Below, piece by piece: positions 31,543 through 39,536 of a stretch of DNA of 42,048 bases; the first letter of the stretch is position 1, and the number at the start of each line of letters is the position of its first letter. Source of the stretch: Eubacteriales bacterium (GTDB taxonomy: Bacteria; Bacillota; Clostridia; Oscillospirales; Butyricicoccaceae). Below the pieces are notes generated by a model. It did not search any database. It was not told the DNA's origin and saw only the letters and a list, made by a program, of their open reading frames with translations. The DNA lies in NCBI GenBank assembly GCA_030524205.1, contig JAUNGZ010000021.1, forward strand, positions 1-42,048, in the 5' to 3' direction. The position numbers and the translations under genes were made by a program.

Positions 31543-31869
31543 ATGGGCCGGACGGCGGAGCGGCTGTGCGCCGCATTGGCGTTGGCGTGTCTTGCGATAT
31601 GCAGCGGCTGCGGAAGGGCCGAAACAGTGGCTTCGGGCGTTTGCCGGATGGTTGTGGAAACGGAATCCGATTTTCCGTGGAGGCCCTCGCTGCAACTCGA
31701 CGCGGAGCAGGGGACTTTCATCTTCAACTTCGATACCTTATCCTCCGATTTGTGTGTGGGGTCTTATACGGTTAAAAACGGTGTTTTGACCTGCAAGACG
31801 GACGACGGCCTGTACCAATACCTGTTTGAGCGCACCGGAGAAAGCACGCTTGCCTTTCGGCAGGAGTAG
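31543..31869 (+). CDS. Small lipoprotein, apparently truncated by an in-frame TAG
   Basis: 108 residues to the TAG at 31867-31869. Lipoprotein signal peptide with lipobox-like ICSGC (Cys at residue 23), then a short beta-rich domain ESDFPWRPSLQLDAEQGTFIFNF, VGSYTVKNGVLTCKTDDGLYQYLFE, which resembles a clostridial family whose proteins usually continue with an SDxx...TDGAVF tail. Exactly that tail follows in frame after the TAG, so the gene is probably interrupted. GAGGGGGA lies upstream of the ATG; it is 3 nt after the EFR1 stop and likely cotranscribed. Confidence 0.7.
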   Translation: MGRTAERLCAALALACLAICSGCGRAETVASGVCRMVVETESDFPWRPSLQLDAEQGTFIFNFDTLSSDLCVGSYTVKNGVLTCKTDDGLYQYLFERTGESTLAFRQE

Positions 31870-31950
31870 TCGGACTCGGTGCGGCCGTTCGACCGTGTGC
31901 TGCAGCCCGCCGTGACGGACGGTGCGGTATTTGCGCGCGAGCAGACGTGA
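31870..31950 (+). pseudogene. In-frame tail of the interrupted lipoprotein
   Basis: 26 sense codons follow the TAG in the same frame, encoding SDSVRPFDRVLQPAVTDGAVF and a short end, then TGA at 31948-31950. Its composition and the TDGAVF ending match the expected C-terminus of the upstream lipoprotein. Confidence 0.6.
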
Positions 31951-31961
31951 TTTATCGGAAA

Positions 31962-32001
31962 AAAGCGGAAAGCTGACGCAGATGCGTCAGCTTTCCGCTT
32001 T
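31962..32001. terminator. Bidirectional terminator
   Basis: A perfect 18-bp stem (31962-31979 with 31984-32001) around AGAT. The stop codon of the convergent gene (31987-31989) is inside its right arm. Confidence 0.85.
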
Positions 32002-32529
32002 GTACATGCCGATTTTTTGCAGCTCCCCGATCATGTCGGGCACGGTCTGTCCGGCGATCTCAAGCCGTTCGGCCGCGCCGGGAGTGTCCCCCGAGAAGGT
32101 GTCCCACGCGGTGACCAGATGCTTGGTGGGCGCGACGCCGAACTGCTCGAGCAGCGGCAGGAACCGCTCGAGGCGCGGGCTGTAAATCGAAATAACCTTG
32201 TATTTCTGAATGAAAATTTCCTCCTCCGTCTCGTGCGAGGCAATGGCGAAGGCGGAAAGCCCGTCCTGATAGAGCAGCTCGCCGTAGCCGTCGAGTATCA
32301 TGGCGAGCTGCTTTTTGCTCATGCCGTCGAGGTACCACACCTCGTCCGATTCGGCGTCCGGATGCACCGCGAGGAACAGCGGCGCGGAAAGCTCGGCGTA
32401 AAACGCGCGGACAAAGCCGTCCAGCTTTTCGAAGGAAAGGTTGAGGGTCAGCGTGTCGCCGTCCCGCTGGTACTGTTCACACAGCTTTTCGGGAAAGGGC
32501 ACGGTAACGCCCGCAGCGGTTTGAAACAT
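31987..32529 (-). CDS. Hypothetical acidic soluble protein
   Basis: 180 residues, not recognised. No signal peptide, membrane helix or metal-binding motif. The central part holds a run of charged residues (FAIASHETEEEIFIQKYKVISIY) and the C-terminus is helical (DMIGELQKIGMYK). AAGGAGA lies upstream of the ATG at 32529. It is 30 bp downstream of birA on the same strand and so probably in its operon, which gives only a loose link to biotin metabolism. Confidence 0.65.
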   Translation of the reverse strand: MFQTAAGVTVPFPEKLCEQYQRDGDTLTLNLSFEKLDGFVRAFYAELSAPLFLAVHPDAESDEVWYLDGMSKKQLAMILDGYGELLYQDGLSAFAIASHETEEEIFIQKYKVISIYSPRLERFLPLLEQFGVAPTKHLVTAWDTFSGDTPGAAERLEIAGQTVPDMIGELQKIGMYKAES

Positions 32530-32559
32530 AGCTTTGATTCTCCTTATGATAAACGTCGT

Positions 32560-33534
32560 TTAAAAGCGGATGCTGATTTCGCCGGAGGAAAGCGTGCGGG
32601 CATGCCCGTCGCCGCCGCGCACAAGCAGATGGCCGTTCTCGTCCAGCCCGACGCAGTCGGCCTCGTAAGAAGCGGCGGGACCGACCACCTTGATCCTTCG
32701 GCCGATGCAGCATAGGCGGCCGCGGTAGGCGTCGAGCAGGGCGGCCTCCCGGCCGCTCGTCAGCAGCGCATACGCGCGCTCAAAACGGCTCATCACTGCG
32801 GCGGCAAGCGCGGCCCTGCGCGGCGCGGCGCCGAATTCGCTCAGCGCGCCCGCGACCGCCCGTACCTCGTCCGGCCACGCGGGGTTGGGGCGGAGATTGA
32901 TCCCGATGCCGACGACCAGCGCGCTGACCGCGCCGCTTTCGCCCTCGATCGTCGCCTCGGTCAGGATGCCGCACAGCTTTTTGCCGTGCATCAGCACGTC
33001 GTTGACCCATTTGATCTGCGGGGAGAAGCCGGCGGTCTGCTCGATCGCCCCGGCGACCGCGACCGCGGCGGCGATCGTGACGAACTGGATGCGGCTGATC
33101 GGGATTTCCGGGTGCAGCAGCAGCGTCATATATATGCCGGTGCCCGCAGGCGAGGCGAAAGCGCGTCCCAGACGGCCCCGGCCGCCGGTCTGCGTTTCCG
33201 CGAGCAGGGCAAAGCCGTGCGGCCGCTCCAGAAAGCGCTCCTTCATCACCGTGTTGGTCGAGGTGACCGAGGGCAGGATGCACAGCTCTCGGCCGATAGC
33301 CTGCGTGTCCAGAAGCGCCTGCACGCCTGCGGCGGTCAGGCTGTCGTCGTCCGCTGCGAGCAGGTAGCCGCCGCCGGGCACGCCTTCAATCCGCAGGCCG
33401 CCCGCGCGCAGCGCTTCGATGGCCTTGTGCACCGCCGCGCGGGAAACGCCCAGCCGCGCCGCGAGCATCCCGCCCGACAGCCGTTCGCCGCGCGCCTGCT
33501 CGAGCGCCTGCAATACCGCATCCTTGACCGCCAT
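32560..33534 (-). CDS. birA: Bifunctional biotin--[acetyl-CoA-carboxylase] ligase / biotin operon repressor
   Basis: 324 residues. N-terminal winged helix (about 1-60, LSGGMLAARLGVSRAAVHKAIEALRAGG) plus the biotin protein ligase catalytic domain with the GGRGRLGR signature at 117-124, the K175 WVNDV block, and a C-terminal SH3-like domain. It activates biotin to biotinyl-AMP and biotinylates carboxyltransferase subunits; with the HTH it can also repress biotin genes. The ATG has AAGGAGG upstream. A direct repeat in the promoter region may be its own operator. Confidence 0.93.
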   Translation of the reverse strand: MAVKDAVLQALEQARGERLSGGMLAARLGVSRAAVHKAIEALRAGGLRIEGVPGGGYLLAADDDSLTAAGVQALLDTQAIGRELCILPSVTSTNTVMKERFLERPHGFALLAETQTGGRGRLGRAFASPAGTGIYMTLLLHPEIPISRIQFVTIAAAVAVAGAIEQTAGFSPQIKWVNDVLMHGKKLCGILTEATIEGESGAVSALVVGIGINLRPNPAWPDEVRAVAGALSEFGAAPRRAALAAAVMSRFERAYALLTSGREAALLDAYRGRLCCIGRRIKVVGPAASYEADCVGLDENGHLLVRGGDGHARTLSSGEISIRF

Positions 33535-33549
33535 GATTTTGTAGCCTCC

Positions 33550-33575
33550 TTGTAAACAATAAGTCTATTGTAAAC
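33550..33575. promoter_or_regulatory. Direct repeat TTGTAAAC x2 in the birA-ylmH divergent gap
   Basis: TTGTAAAC at 33550-33557 and 33568-33575, 10 nt apart, with a central ACAATA/TATTGT inverted repeat. The 18-nt period puts both copies nearly on the same DNA face. BirA-family operators are often built from TTGTTAAC/TTGTAAAC-like halves, usually as inverted rather than direct repeats. Confidence 0.5.
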
Positions 33576-33596
33576 GAAACCGGCAAATAGTACAAT
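33568..33596 (+). promoter_or_regulatory. Promoter for ylmH
   Basis: TTGTAA (33568-33573), 17-nt spacer, TACAAT (33591-33596). The -35 is part of the second TTGTAAAC repeat. Confidence 0.55.
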
Positions 33597-33639
33597 GGGG
33601 AAAAGCAGATATTTAAGCAAACGGAGGCCTTTGCAGACG

Positions 33640-34437
33640 GTGAAAAGCAAAAATGAGATCTTGGCCGCGCTGGCGCGTTCGGACGACGAACGGCTGCTGC
33701 TGGCGGGCCTGCTGGATAAGGAGCAGACCTGCGCCTCGCGCGGGTATTTGACGCACACCAAATTTTTGGATTTGAACGAGCGCGCGCTGTGCGCAGAGGC
33801 GGTGCGGCTGGCGGGCGCGTCGGGACACGCCCTGTTTTGGGGCGGATATGAGGACGCCGAGCGCGTGGTCTGCCTGTTCTATCCCGATTATCTGGAAGAG
33901 GAGGGCGCGAAGGCGTCCGCGCCGCTCGCGCTGCTGCGCGCCCACAAGAGCAAGGGAGACGAGCTGGCGCACCGCGACTATTTGGGCGCGCTGATGGGTC
34001 TTCAGATCGACCGCTCGGTTGTAGGCGATATTTTGGTGCACGACGAGGGCGCGGACATCCTCGTGCTTGAGGACATGGCGGATTTTATCCTGATGAATTT
34101 CGGCAAGGCCGGGCGCAAGCACATTTCGCTGACGCGGGAGGAGCTTGCCTGCCTGAAAACTGCCGAGACAGAGCAGAAGGAGGGCGCGGGCTCGGTCGCC
34201 TCGCCGCGGCTGGACAGCGTGGCGGCGCTCGTTTTCGGGCTGTCCCGCAAGGACGCGCAGGAGCGCATTGAAAAGGGGCTGGTGTTCGTCAACAACGCGC
34301 CGTGCCAGAAGCCGGAGCGGCAGGTGGCCGAGGGCGACCGGCTGACCGTGCGCGGCCTTGGGCGCGCACGTATCGAAAGCTTCGGCGGGGTCAGCAGAAA
34401 GGGCCGGCAGTTTCTCAAATTTGTCAAAAACGCTTGA
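33640..34437 (+). CDS. ylmH: YlmH-family RNA-binding (S4 domain) protein
   Basis: 265 residues. The N-terminal half carries the YlmH-type region (EQTCASRGYLTHTKFLDLNER) and VVGDILVHDEGADILVLEDMADFI; the C-terminal S4 RNA-binding domain is RLDSVAALVFGLSRKDAQERIEKGLVFVNNAPCQKPERQVAEGDRLTVRGLG. YlmH acts on stalled 50S ribosomal complexes and in the division-cluster context in other Firmicutes. GTG at 33640 is chosen (ACGGAGG 12 nt upstream); TTG at 33631 is closer to the site but too close. An ATG at 33595 lies upstream of the inferred transcription start. Confidence 0.85.
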   Translation: MKSKNEILAALARSDDERLLLAGLLDKEQTCASRGYLTHTKFLDLNERALCAEAVRLAGASGHALFWGGYEDAERVVCLFYPDYLEEEGAKASAPLALLRAHKSKGDELAHRDYLGALMGLQIDRSVVGDILVHDEGADILVLEDMADFILMNFGKAGRKHISLTREELACLKTAETEQKEGAGSVASPRLDSVAALVFGLSRKDAQERIEKGLVFVNNAPCQKPERQVAEGDRLTVRGLGRARIESFGGVSRKGRQFLKFVKNA

Positions 34438-34449
34438 AAAGAATGGCGG

Positions 34450-34478
34450 TTGTCAAAACCGCGCTTGTATGGTATACT
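34450..34478 (+). promoter_or_regulatory. Promoter for the SLH-domain gene
   Basis: TTGTCA (34450-34455), 17-nt spacer, TATACT (34473-34478). Confidence 0.75.
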
Positions 34479-34508
34479 ATTGTCAGTCTCAATAAGGGGT
34501 GTATGGAT

Positions 34509-36602
34509 ATGAAAAAACGGCTGTTGTCCGCACTGCTGTGCGCCGTTATGCTGGCTTCCATGGTTCCGGCAGCCTTTGCCGCGTCGGATATTGAAAAGCA
34601 TTGGGCCAAGAATTATATCACCTATCTGGATCAGCAGGGGGTCATCAATCCCAGCGCAACGACCGGAAAATATGAGCCCGACCGCGAAATGACACGCGCC
34701 GAGTTCATGCGCTATATTAACCGCGCATTCCACTTCACCGAGCGCGCTTCCATCTCGTATACGGACGTCAAGACGACCGCCTGGTATTATGAAACGGTTC
34801 AGATCGCCGCGAAATACGGGTATATCAACGGCACCGGCAACAATAAGATGGAGCCGGACGGCAAAATCACGCGCGAACAGGCCGCGGTTATCATCGGCCG
34901 CCTATTCAAGGCTGACCCGGGCAGCGTAGCGCCGTCAGACCTGTCTTTTGCCGATAAGAATCAGGTTTCCAAATGGAGCGCGGGCTATATCAAGGCCGCG
35001 GCGGACAAGGGCTTTCTCGCCGGATACAGCGACGGCACGTTTAAACCGGGCAAGGTGGTCACGCGCGGCGAGGTTGCCAAAATCCTGTATTTTTACATGG
35101 GCACCGCACTGTCCGTTTCCGGAAAAGCGTACACCGGCGCCGATCTTAAAACCGATACCGCCAACGTGACGATTTCCGAGAACTGCACGCTGTCCGACGC
35201 GACGGTGGAGGGCGACCTGTACATCACCGAGGGCCTCGGTTCGAGTGCGGTCACGCTGACCAACGTCAATGTCAAGGGCATGATCATTGTGTCCGGCGGC
35301 ACAGTTACAATGATGAATACGACGAGCGACCATGTGATCGTTTCGTCACCGATGGGGCGCCTGCTGCAGACCACTGCAACGGGCGCTACCCACATAAAGG
35401 AAACCGAGGTCCGCTCGGCAGCGACTTTGTACGAGAAAGGGCTGACGACGACGGGCTACGAGGGCTTTGCCAATATCACGGTTGACGGCGGCAGCCGCGT
35501 GTCCTTGACGCTGGACGCCGCGGTGACCAACCTGACGCTCGCGGGCGAGGCCACGGTCAGCACGACCGCGGACACCTCGGTTTATCACTTAACGGCGAAT
35601 AAGGCCGCGTCCGTCACGGGCTACGGCTCGGTCTATCAGGCCGATATCAAGGCCGCGGGCGTCAGCTTTGCCAGCAGCGTGACCGTTTCGGGCTACACGC
35701 TGGCGAAGGGCGTCAGCGCGACGATCGGCGGGCAGACGGTCAGCACCTCGAGCGCGGCGGGCGTATCCCCGGCGAGCATCGACGTGGATCTGAACAATCT
35801 GACCGCGCTGGGCACGGCGGTCGATATTTCCCTGCCCGCGGGCGTGACCGCGTCCACCGTCACCTGCGACAGCGTTATCCTCTCGCCGTCGGTCGCGTAT
35901 ACGACGACCGGCTCGGGCATCCGCCTGCTGACCTCCTATCTGGGCACGCTGACGCGCGGCAGCCATACGCTTTTACTGACGCTGTCGGACGGCAAGCGCG
36001 CAAGCATTGCGATCACAGTGACCAATTCCTCCGCGACCGCGGACGCGCAGGATTTGACGTTCGACCGCTATTACAAGGCGGCCGGCTTTAAGGATTTAAG
36101 CGTTAAGCTCGACGGCGTCAGCGCGGAAAGCGATATCACCGGCGTGGTGCTCGGCTTGACCGATTTGGACTATACGTTCAACGGCACGACGCGCACGCTC
36201 GTCCTGCGCCGCGGCCTGCTGGCCCAGCTGCGGGCGGGCACGTACACGGTTTCGGTCGATCTGAAGAACGGCAGTCGGAAGTCGCTCAACCTGTCGGTGA
36301 CCGACTCGGCGCCAAGCGGTCAAACCGTATACGTGGCGGAGTACAATACCTATTCGCCGAGCGAGCCGAGCTTTTCCCTGCCGCTCGACCGGTTCACGGT
36401 GCGCAGTGTGACCTCGATCAAGAGCGGCGCGGCGCAGACGCTGCAAGCGGGGACGGATTACACGCTGTCCGCCCGCGCGCTGACGCTGACCAAGGCCGTG
36501 CTGGAAAAATACCGCGTGTCGAGCGGGTACGCGGAATTTACCGTGACGATGTCGGACAATTCGGTTTATACGCTGGTGATCGACTATATCAGCAGCAAAT
36601 AA
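34509..36602 (+). CDS. Surface protein with S-layer homology (SLH) domains
   Basis: 697 residues. Signal peptide KKRLLSALLCAVMLASMVPAAFA, then three SLH repeats (about 25-195) with DIEKHWAKNYITYL, REMTRAEFMRYINRAF, KITREQAAVIIGRLF and TRGEVAKILYFY, which bind pyruvylated secondary cell-wall polymer. The rest is beta-rich, Thr/Ser/Gly-heavy and repetitive in composition: a right-handed beta-helix-like stretch (about 215-420, TLTNVNVKGMIIVSGGT-type turns) and an Ig-like C-terminal region. It is probably an external structural or adhesive protein. ATG 34509 has AGGGG 9 nt upstream; ATG 34503 is possible. Own promoter and terminator. Confidence 0.88.
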   Translation: MKKRLLSALLCAVMLASMVPAAFAASDIEKHWAKNYITYLDQQGVINPSATTGKYEPDREMTRAEFMRYINRAFHFTERASISYTDVKTTAWYYETVQIAAKYGYINGTGNNKMEPDGKITREQAAVIIGRLFKADPGSVAPSDLSFADKNQVSKWSAGYIKAAADKGFLAGYSDGTFKPGKVVTRGEVAKILYFYMGTALSVSGKAYTGADLKTDTANVTISENCTLSDATVEGDLYITEGLGSSAVTLTNVNVKGMIIVSGGTVTMMNTTSDHVIVSSPMGRLLQTTATGATHIKETEVRSAATLYEKGLTTTGYEGFANITVDGGSRVSLTLDAAVTNLTLAGEATVSTTADTSVYHLTANKAASVTGYGSVYQADIKAAGVSFASSVTVSGYTLAKGVSATIGGQTVSTSSAAGVSPASIDVDLNNLTALGTAVDISLPAGVTASTVTCDSVILSPSVAYTTTGSGIRLLTSYLGTLTRGSHTLLLTLSDGKRASIAITVTNSSATADAQDLTFDRYYKAAGFKDLSVKLDGVSAESDITGVVLGLTDLDYTFNGTTRTLVLRRGLLAQLRAGTYTVSVDLKNGSRKSLNLSVTDSAPSGQTVYVAEYNTYSPSEPSFSLPLDRFTVRSVTSIKSGAAQTLQAGTDYTLSARALTLTKAVLEKYRVSSGYAEFTVTMSDNSVYTLVIDYISSK

Positions 36603-36635
36603 AAACAGGACGGCGTCTTAGACGCCGTCTTGTTT
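36603..36635 (+). terminator. Terminator of the SLH-domain gene
   Basis: AAACAgGACGGCGTC (36603-36617) pairs with GACGCCGTCtTGTTT (36621-36635), with one G-T pair. Confidence 0.8.
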
Positions 36636-36650
36636 ATCAGGAGTTGCTTT

Positions 36651-37466
36651 ATGAGAGGAAATATCCATGCGCGGCCGATGGAACAGGCGCTGCAGTTCAG
36701 GCTCCGGTGTGACTGCGAAGCATGCCGCGGCCTGTGCTGCGTTGCGTTGTACTGTGCGAAATGCGACGGTTTTCCAGCGGATAAAACGGCGGGGGAGCCG
36801 TGCTGTTTTTTGAGGCGGGATAGCCGGTGCGCGGTGCATGACCAATTGGCCGCGCGCGGGTTAAAAGGCTGCATTTCGTTTGACTGTCTGGGCGCGGGAC
36901 AGCGCGCCGTACAAGCCTGCGGCGGGGCGGATTGGCGGAAGGATGCAAAGACGGCGGAACGGCTGTTTGCGGCCTTCGCGCATTGCTGGCAGCTTCAGCA
37001 GATGCTTTGGTATCTGGCCGAGGTATGCACTTTGGCTGCAGCGGATGCTTTGAAGGATGCGGCCGGCCGGCTGATCACAGAAAACGAGCGGGTGACGGCG
37101 GAACGGCTTGACGAATACCGGACGCGGGTCAACGCGCTGCTGGAACGTGCCGCGTCGGCGGTGCGGAACGCGGTAAACGCTAAGGCGGCAAGCCGCCGCC
37201 GAGCCGATCTACTGGGCAAGCGCATGAACAAGAGCGATTTTTCCGGCGTGGATTTTACGGGCGCCTTACTGATCGCAGCCGATTTGTCAGATTGCCGATT
37301 GGCGGGGGCCTGCCTGCTGGGCGCCGACTTGCGCGATACCAATTTATGCGGTGCGGATTTGCGTGACAGCCTGTTCCTGACGCAAGCGCAGCTTAATGCC
37401 GCGAGGGGGGACGGAAGGACAAGGCTTGCTCCGTTTTTGCAGCGGCCGGCGGGATGGAATGCCTAA
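36651..37466 (+). CDS. Pentapeptide-repeat protein with Cys-rich N-terminus
   Basis: 271 residues. The N-terminal 90 residues hold about ten cysteines (CDCEACRGLCCVALYCAKCDGF, PCCFL, CAVHD, GCISFDC), suggesting metal or iron-sulfur binding. A helical middle follows, then a C-terminal pentapeptide-repeat helix (about 200-250, e.g. SDFSGVDFTGALLIAADLSD, ADLRDTNLCGADLRDSLF, A(D/N)LxX pattern). The overall type matches a pentapeptide-repeat family with conserved N-terminal cysteines that I recall in Firmicutes but whose role is unknown. AGGAG lies 7 nt before the ATG at 36651. Own terminator. Confidence 0.8.
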   Translation: MRGNIHARPMEQALQFRLRCDCEACRGLCCVALYCAKCDGFPADKTAGEPCCFLRRDSRCAVHDQLAARGLKGCISFDCLGAGQRAVQACGGADWRKDAKTAERLFAAFAHCWQLQQMLWYLAEVCTLAAADALKDAAGRLITENERVTAERLDEYRTRVNALLERAASAVRNAVNAKAASRRRADLLGKRMNKSDFSGVDFTGALLIAADLSDCRLAGACLLGADLRDTNLCGADLRDSLFLTQAQLNAARGDGRTRLAPFLQRPAGWNA

Positions 37467-37498
37467 AAAAGCGCCGCGGAATTTTCCGCGGCGCTTTT
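37467..37498. terminator. Bidirectional terminator
   Basis: AAAAGCGCCGCGGAA (37467-37481) pairs with TTCCGCGGCGCTTTT (37484-37498). It stands between the pentapeptide gene and the convergent glycosidase gene. Confidence 0.85.
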
Positions 37499-37512
37499 GC
37501 GTTCGAAACGAA

Positions 37513-38823
37513 TCAGCGTTCCATCTTCCAGAAGGCCGCCGAATAGGCGGGCAGCTCGCTGCCGCCGCCGAAGTCGTGCAGCTTGCCGGTGATGAGATCG
37601 AGCGCCTGCCCGCAGCCCGCGTCGAAATGAACGGTGCAGGGCTCGGCGTCGATGTTGACCGCGACCAGCACGCGCTCGTCCTCGGTCTGCCGCTGCCAGA
37701 TGCACTGCTTGTTGGTCAGCACAAGCTGTTTGAAATCGCCGCAGCACAGCGCCTTGCTGTTTTTATGCGCGTTGGCCATCGCGGCGATCGCGTCGGTCAG
37801 CTCGTTCCACTCCGGCTCGTCGAAGGACGGGCGCAGCGCGTCGTCGCCCTGCGATTTTTCGCCCTTCGCGCCCCATTCGCTGCCGTAATAGATGCACGGA
37901 ATGCCCGGCATGCCGAACAGCAGCGCGTAAATCAGCGGAAGGTGCTCGGGCGTGGACAGGATGGACGCGACGCGGGTCACATCGTGGTTGTCGACGAAGG
38001 ACAGTAGGTGCTTGCCGCGGTAGAGCGTCCAGTTTTCCGGGCCGAACTGGCGCAGCAGCGAATGTGTGATCTCAAACAGGTTCATGCTGTTCATCGACGA
38101 ATACAGCCCCTTGTAGCACTCGTAATTGGTGCAGGAGTGCAGCATGCCGTCGTTTACAAACTGGTTGTAGTCCCCATGCAGCAGCTCGCCCACGAGGAAG
38201 AAATCGGGCTTCAGCCCGTCGCAGAACGCGCGCAGCCGGCGCAGGAAGTCCTTGTCGAGGCAGTAGGCGACGTCGAGCCGCAGGCCGTCGATGTCGAACT
38301 CCTCCACCCAGCCGCGGATGCAGTCGAGGAGGTGGTCGACGACCGCGGGGTTTTGCAGATTGAGCTTTACCAGCTCGTAATGCCCTTCCCAGCCCTCGTA
38401 CCAAAAGCCGTCGTTGTAGTTTGAATTGCCCTCGAATGAAATGTGGAACCAATCCTTGTAGGGGGAATCCCATTTTTTCTCCTGCACGTCGCGGAACGCC
38501 CAGAACCCGCGGCCGACGTGGTTGAACACGCCGTCCAGCACGACCTTGACGCCCTGCCCGTGCATGGCTTTGCAGACGGCGGCAAAGTCCTTGTTCGTGC
38601 CCAGACGGCAGTCAACCTTGCGGAAATCACGGGTGTCATAGCCGTGGCTGTCGGACTCGAAGATGGGGGAGAAGTACACGGCGTCGCAGCCCAGCTTTTC
38701 AATATGGCCCGCCCAGTCGGCGGCCTTCGCGATGCGGGGAACAGTCACGCCGTCGTTTTGATGCGGCGCGCCGCAGAACCCGATCGGGTAGATTTGATAG
38801 AACACGCTTTGGTAAGCCCACAT
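37513..38823 (-). CDS. GH13 alpha-glucosidase / alpha-amylase family protein
   Basis: 436 residues, no signal peptide, so cytoplasmic. The GH13 conserved regions are all visible: I DGVFNH (97-102), II GLRLDVA with nucleophile D184, III VGELLHGD with acid/base E213, and IV FVDNHD with D278. It probably cleaves maltodextrins or other alpha-glucans taken up by the cell; cyclomaltodextrinase and maltodextrin glucosidase are the closest kinds by length. AAGGAGC lies upstream of the ATG. No sugar transporter is adjacent. Confidence 0.88.
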   Translation of the reverse strand: MWAYQSVFYQIYPIGFCGAPHQNDGVTVPRIAKAADWAGHIEKLGCDAVYFSPIFESDSHGYDTRDFRKVDCRLGTNKDFAAVCKAMHGQGVKVVLDGVFNHVGRGFWAFRDVQEKKWDSPYKDWFHISFEGNSNYNDGFWYEGWEGHYELVKLNLQNPAVVDHLLDCIRGWVEEFDIDGLRLDVAYCLDKDFLRRLRAFCDGLKPDFFLVGELLHGDYNQFVNDGMLHSCTNYECYKGLYSSMNSMNLFEITHSLLRQFGPENWTLYRGKHLLSFVDNHDVTRVASILSTPEHLPLIYALLFGMPGIPCIYYGSEWGAKGEKSQGDDALRPSFDEPEWNELTDAIAAMANAHKNSKALCCGDFKQLVLTNKQCIWQRQTEDERVLVAVNIDAEPCTVHFDAGCGQALDLITGKLHDFGGGSELPAYSAAFWKMER

Positions 38824-38859
38824 ATATAGTAAGCTCCTTTCACTTTCTGAGATATTATC

Positions 38860-38887
38860 AGTATACTATGATTTGACGGAAACACAA
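38860..38887 (-). promoter_or_regulatory. Promoter of the GH13 gene
   Basis: Minus strand: TTGTGT (38882-38887), 16-nt spacer, TATACT (38860-38865). Confidence 0.55.
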
Positions 38888-38926
38888 GCGATATGGGCAA
38901 ACTTAAAAATTTAATAAAGAAAAGGC

Positions 38927-38955
38927 TTGCGCCGCGTGCCGGGATGTGGTATTAT
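38927..38955 (+). promoter_or_regulatory. Promoter of rplS
   Basis: TTGCGC (38927-38932), 17-nt spacer, TATTAT (38950-38955). Confidence 0.6.
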
Positions 38956-38961
38956 ATTTCG

Positions 38962-39034
38962 GTAACACGGGCATTCCTCTGCTCATTTGACGAAAAATGC
39001 GGCAAGAATGTCTAAGACGAAAGGATGACAGAAA
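38962..39034 (+). promoter_or_regulatory. rplS 5' leader, possible structured ribosomal-protein leader
   Basis: GGCATTC (38970-38976) can pair with GAATGTC (39006-39012), with CATTT/AAATG (38984-38988, 38995-38999) nested inside. L19 leaders are known as regulatory RNAs in Firmicutes, but I cannot match this one to a consensus by eye. Confidence 0.35.
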
Positions 39035-39376
39035 ATGGATCTGGTCAAAGTACTGTCCGAGCAGCAGCTCAAGAGCGATCTGCCGGAGCTCAAGATCGGC
39101 GACACCGTCAAGGTGCACGCGAAGATCAAGGAAGGCAATCGCGAGCGTATTCAGGTATTCGAAGGCATCATCATTGCCAAGAAGCACGCCGGCGTTAACC
39201 AGACGGTTACCGTTCGCCGCATTTCTTACGGCGTAGGCGTTGAAAAGACGTTCCCGGTGCATTCTCCGAACGTGGATAAGTTCGAGATCGTGCGCCGCGG
39301 CAAGGTTCGCCGTGCCAAGCTGTATTACCTGCGCGGCCGCGTTGGCAAGGCTGCCAAGGTCGCCGAAAAGGTGTAA
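39035..39376 (+). CDS. rplS: 50S ribosomal protein L19
   Basis: 113 residues, typical length. L19 sits at the 30S-50S interface. Conserved parts include the [32 protein letters not shown] block, [20 protein letters not shown] and [33 protein letters not shown] lies upstream of the ATG. Here it stands alone, with its own promoter and terminator, not in the usual rpsP-rimM-trmD-rplS order. Confidence 0.97.
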   Translation: MDLVKVLSEQQLKSDLPELKIGDTVKVHAKIKEGNRERIQVFEGIIIAKKHAGVNQTVTVRRISYGVGVEKTFPVHSPNVDKFEIVRRGKVRRAKLYYLRGRVGKAAKVAEKV

Positions 39377-39408
39377 AAAGCAAACCGGCGCCGCAAATGA
39401 GCCTCGCG

Positions 39409-39440
39409 AAGGACTCGGAAGTTTCCGGGTCCTTTTGCTT
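39409..39440 (+). terminator. Terminator of rplS
   Basis: AAGGACTCGGAA (39409-39420) pairs with TTCCGGGTCCTT (39423-39434) with one G-T pair, followed by TTGCTTT. Confidence 0.8.
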
Positions 39441-39507
39441 TGCCCAAAAACCGGCGGCTTCCGCGCGCAAAAATCGGCTGTGCTTTAGCAATACGCTTTT
39501 TTCATGC

Positions 39508-39536
39508 TTTACACTACGAAAGCGTTGTGATATAAT
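39508..39536 (+). promoter_or_regulatory. Promoter of the yerC-like gene
   Basis: TTTACA (39508-39513), 17-nt spacer, perfect TATAAT (39531-39536). Confidence 0.8.

Noticed and set aside
31867-31869. TAG reassigned to an amino acid in this organism
   Set aside because: TAG ends other genes normally (the EFR1 gene at 31537-31539 and the yerC-like gene at 39869-39871).
34302-34508. Longer N-terminus for the SLH-domain protein
   Set aside because: The extra reading overlaps ylmH in another frame, precedes the promoter, and would bury the signal peptide.
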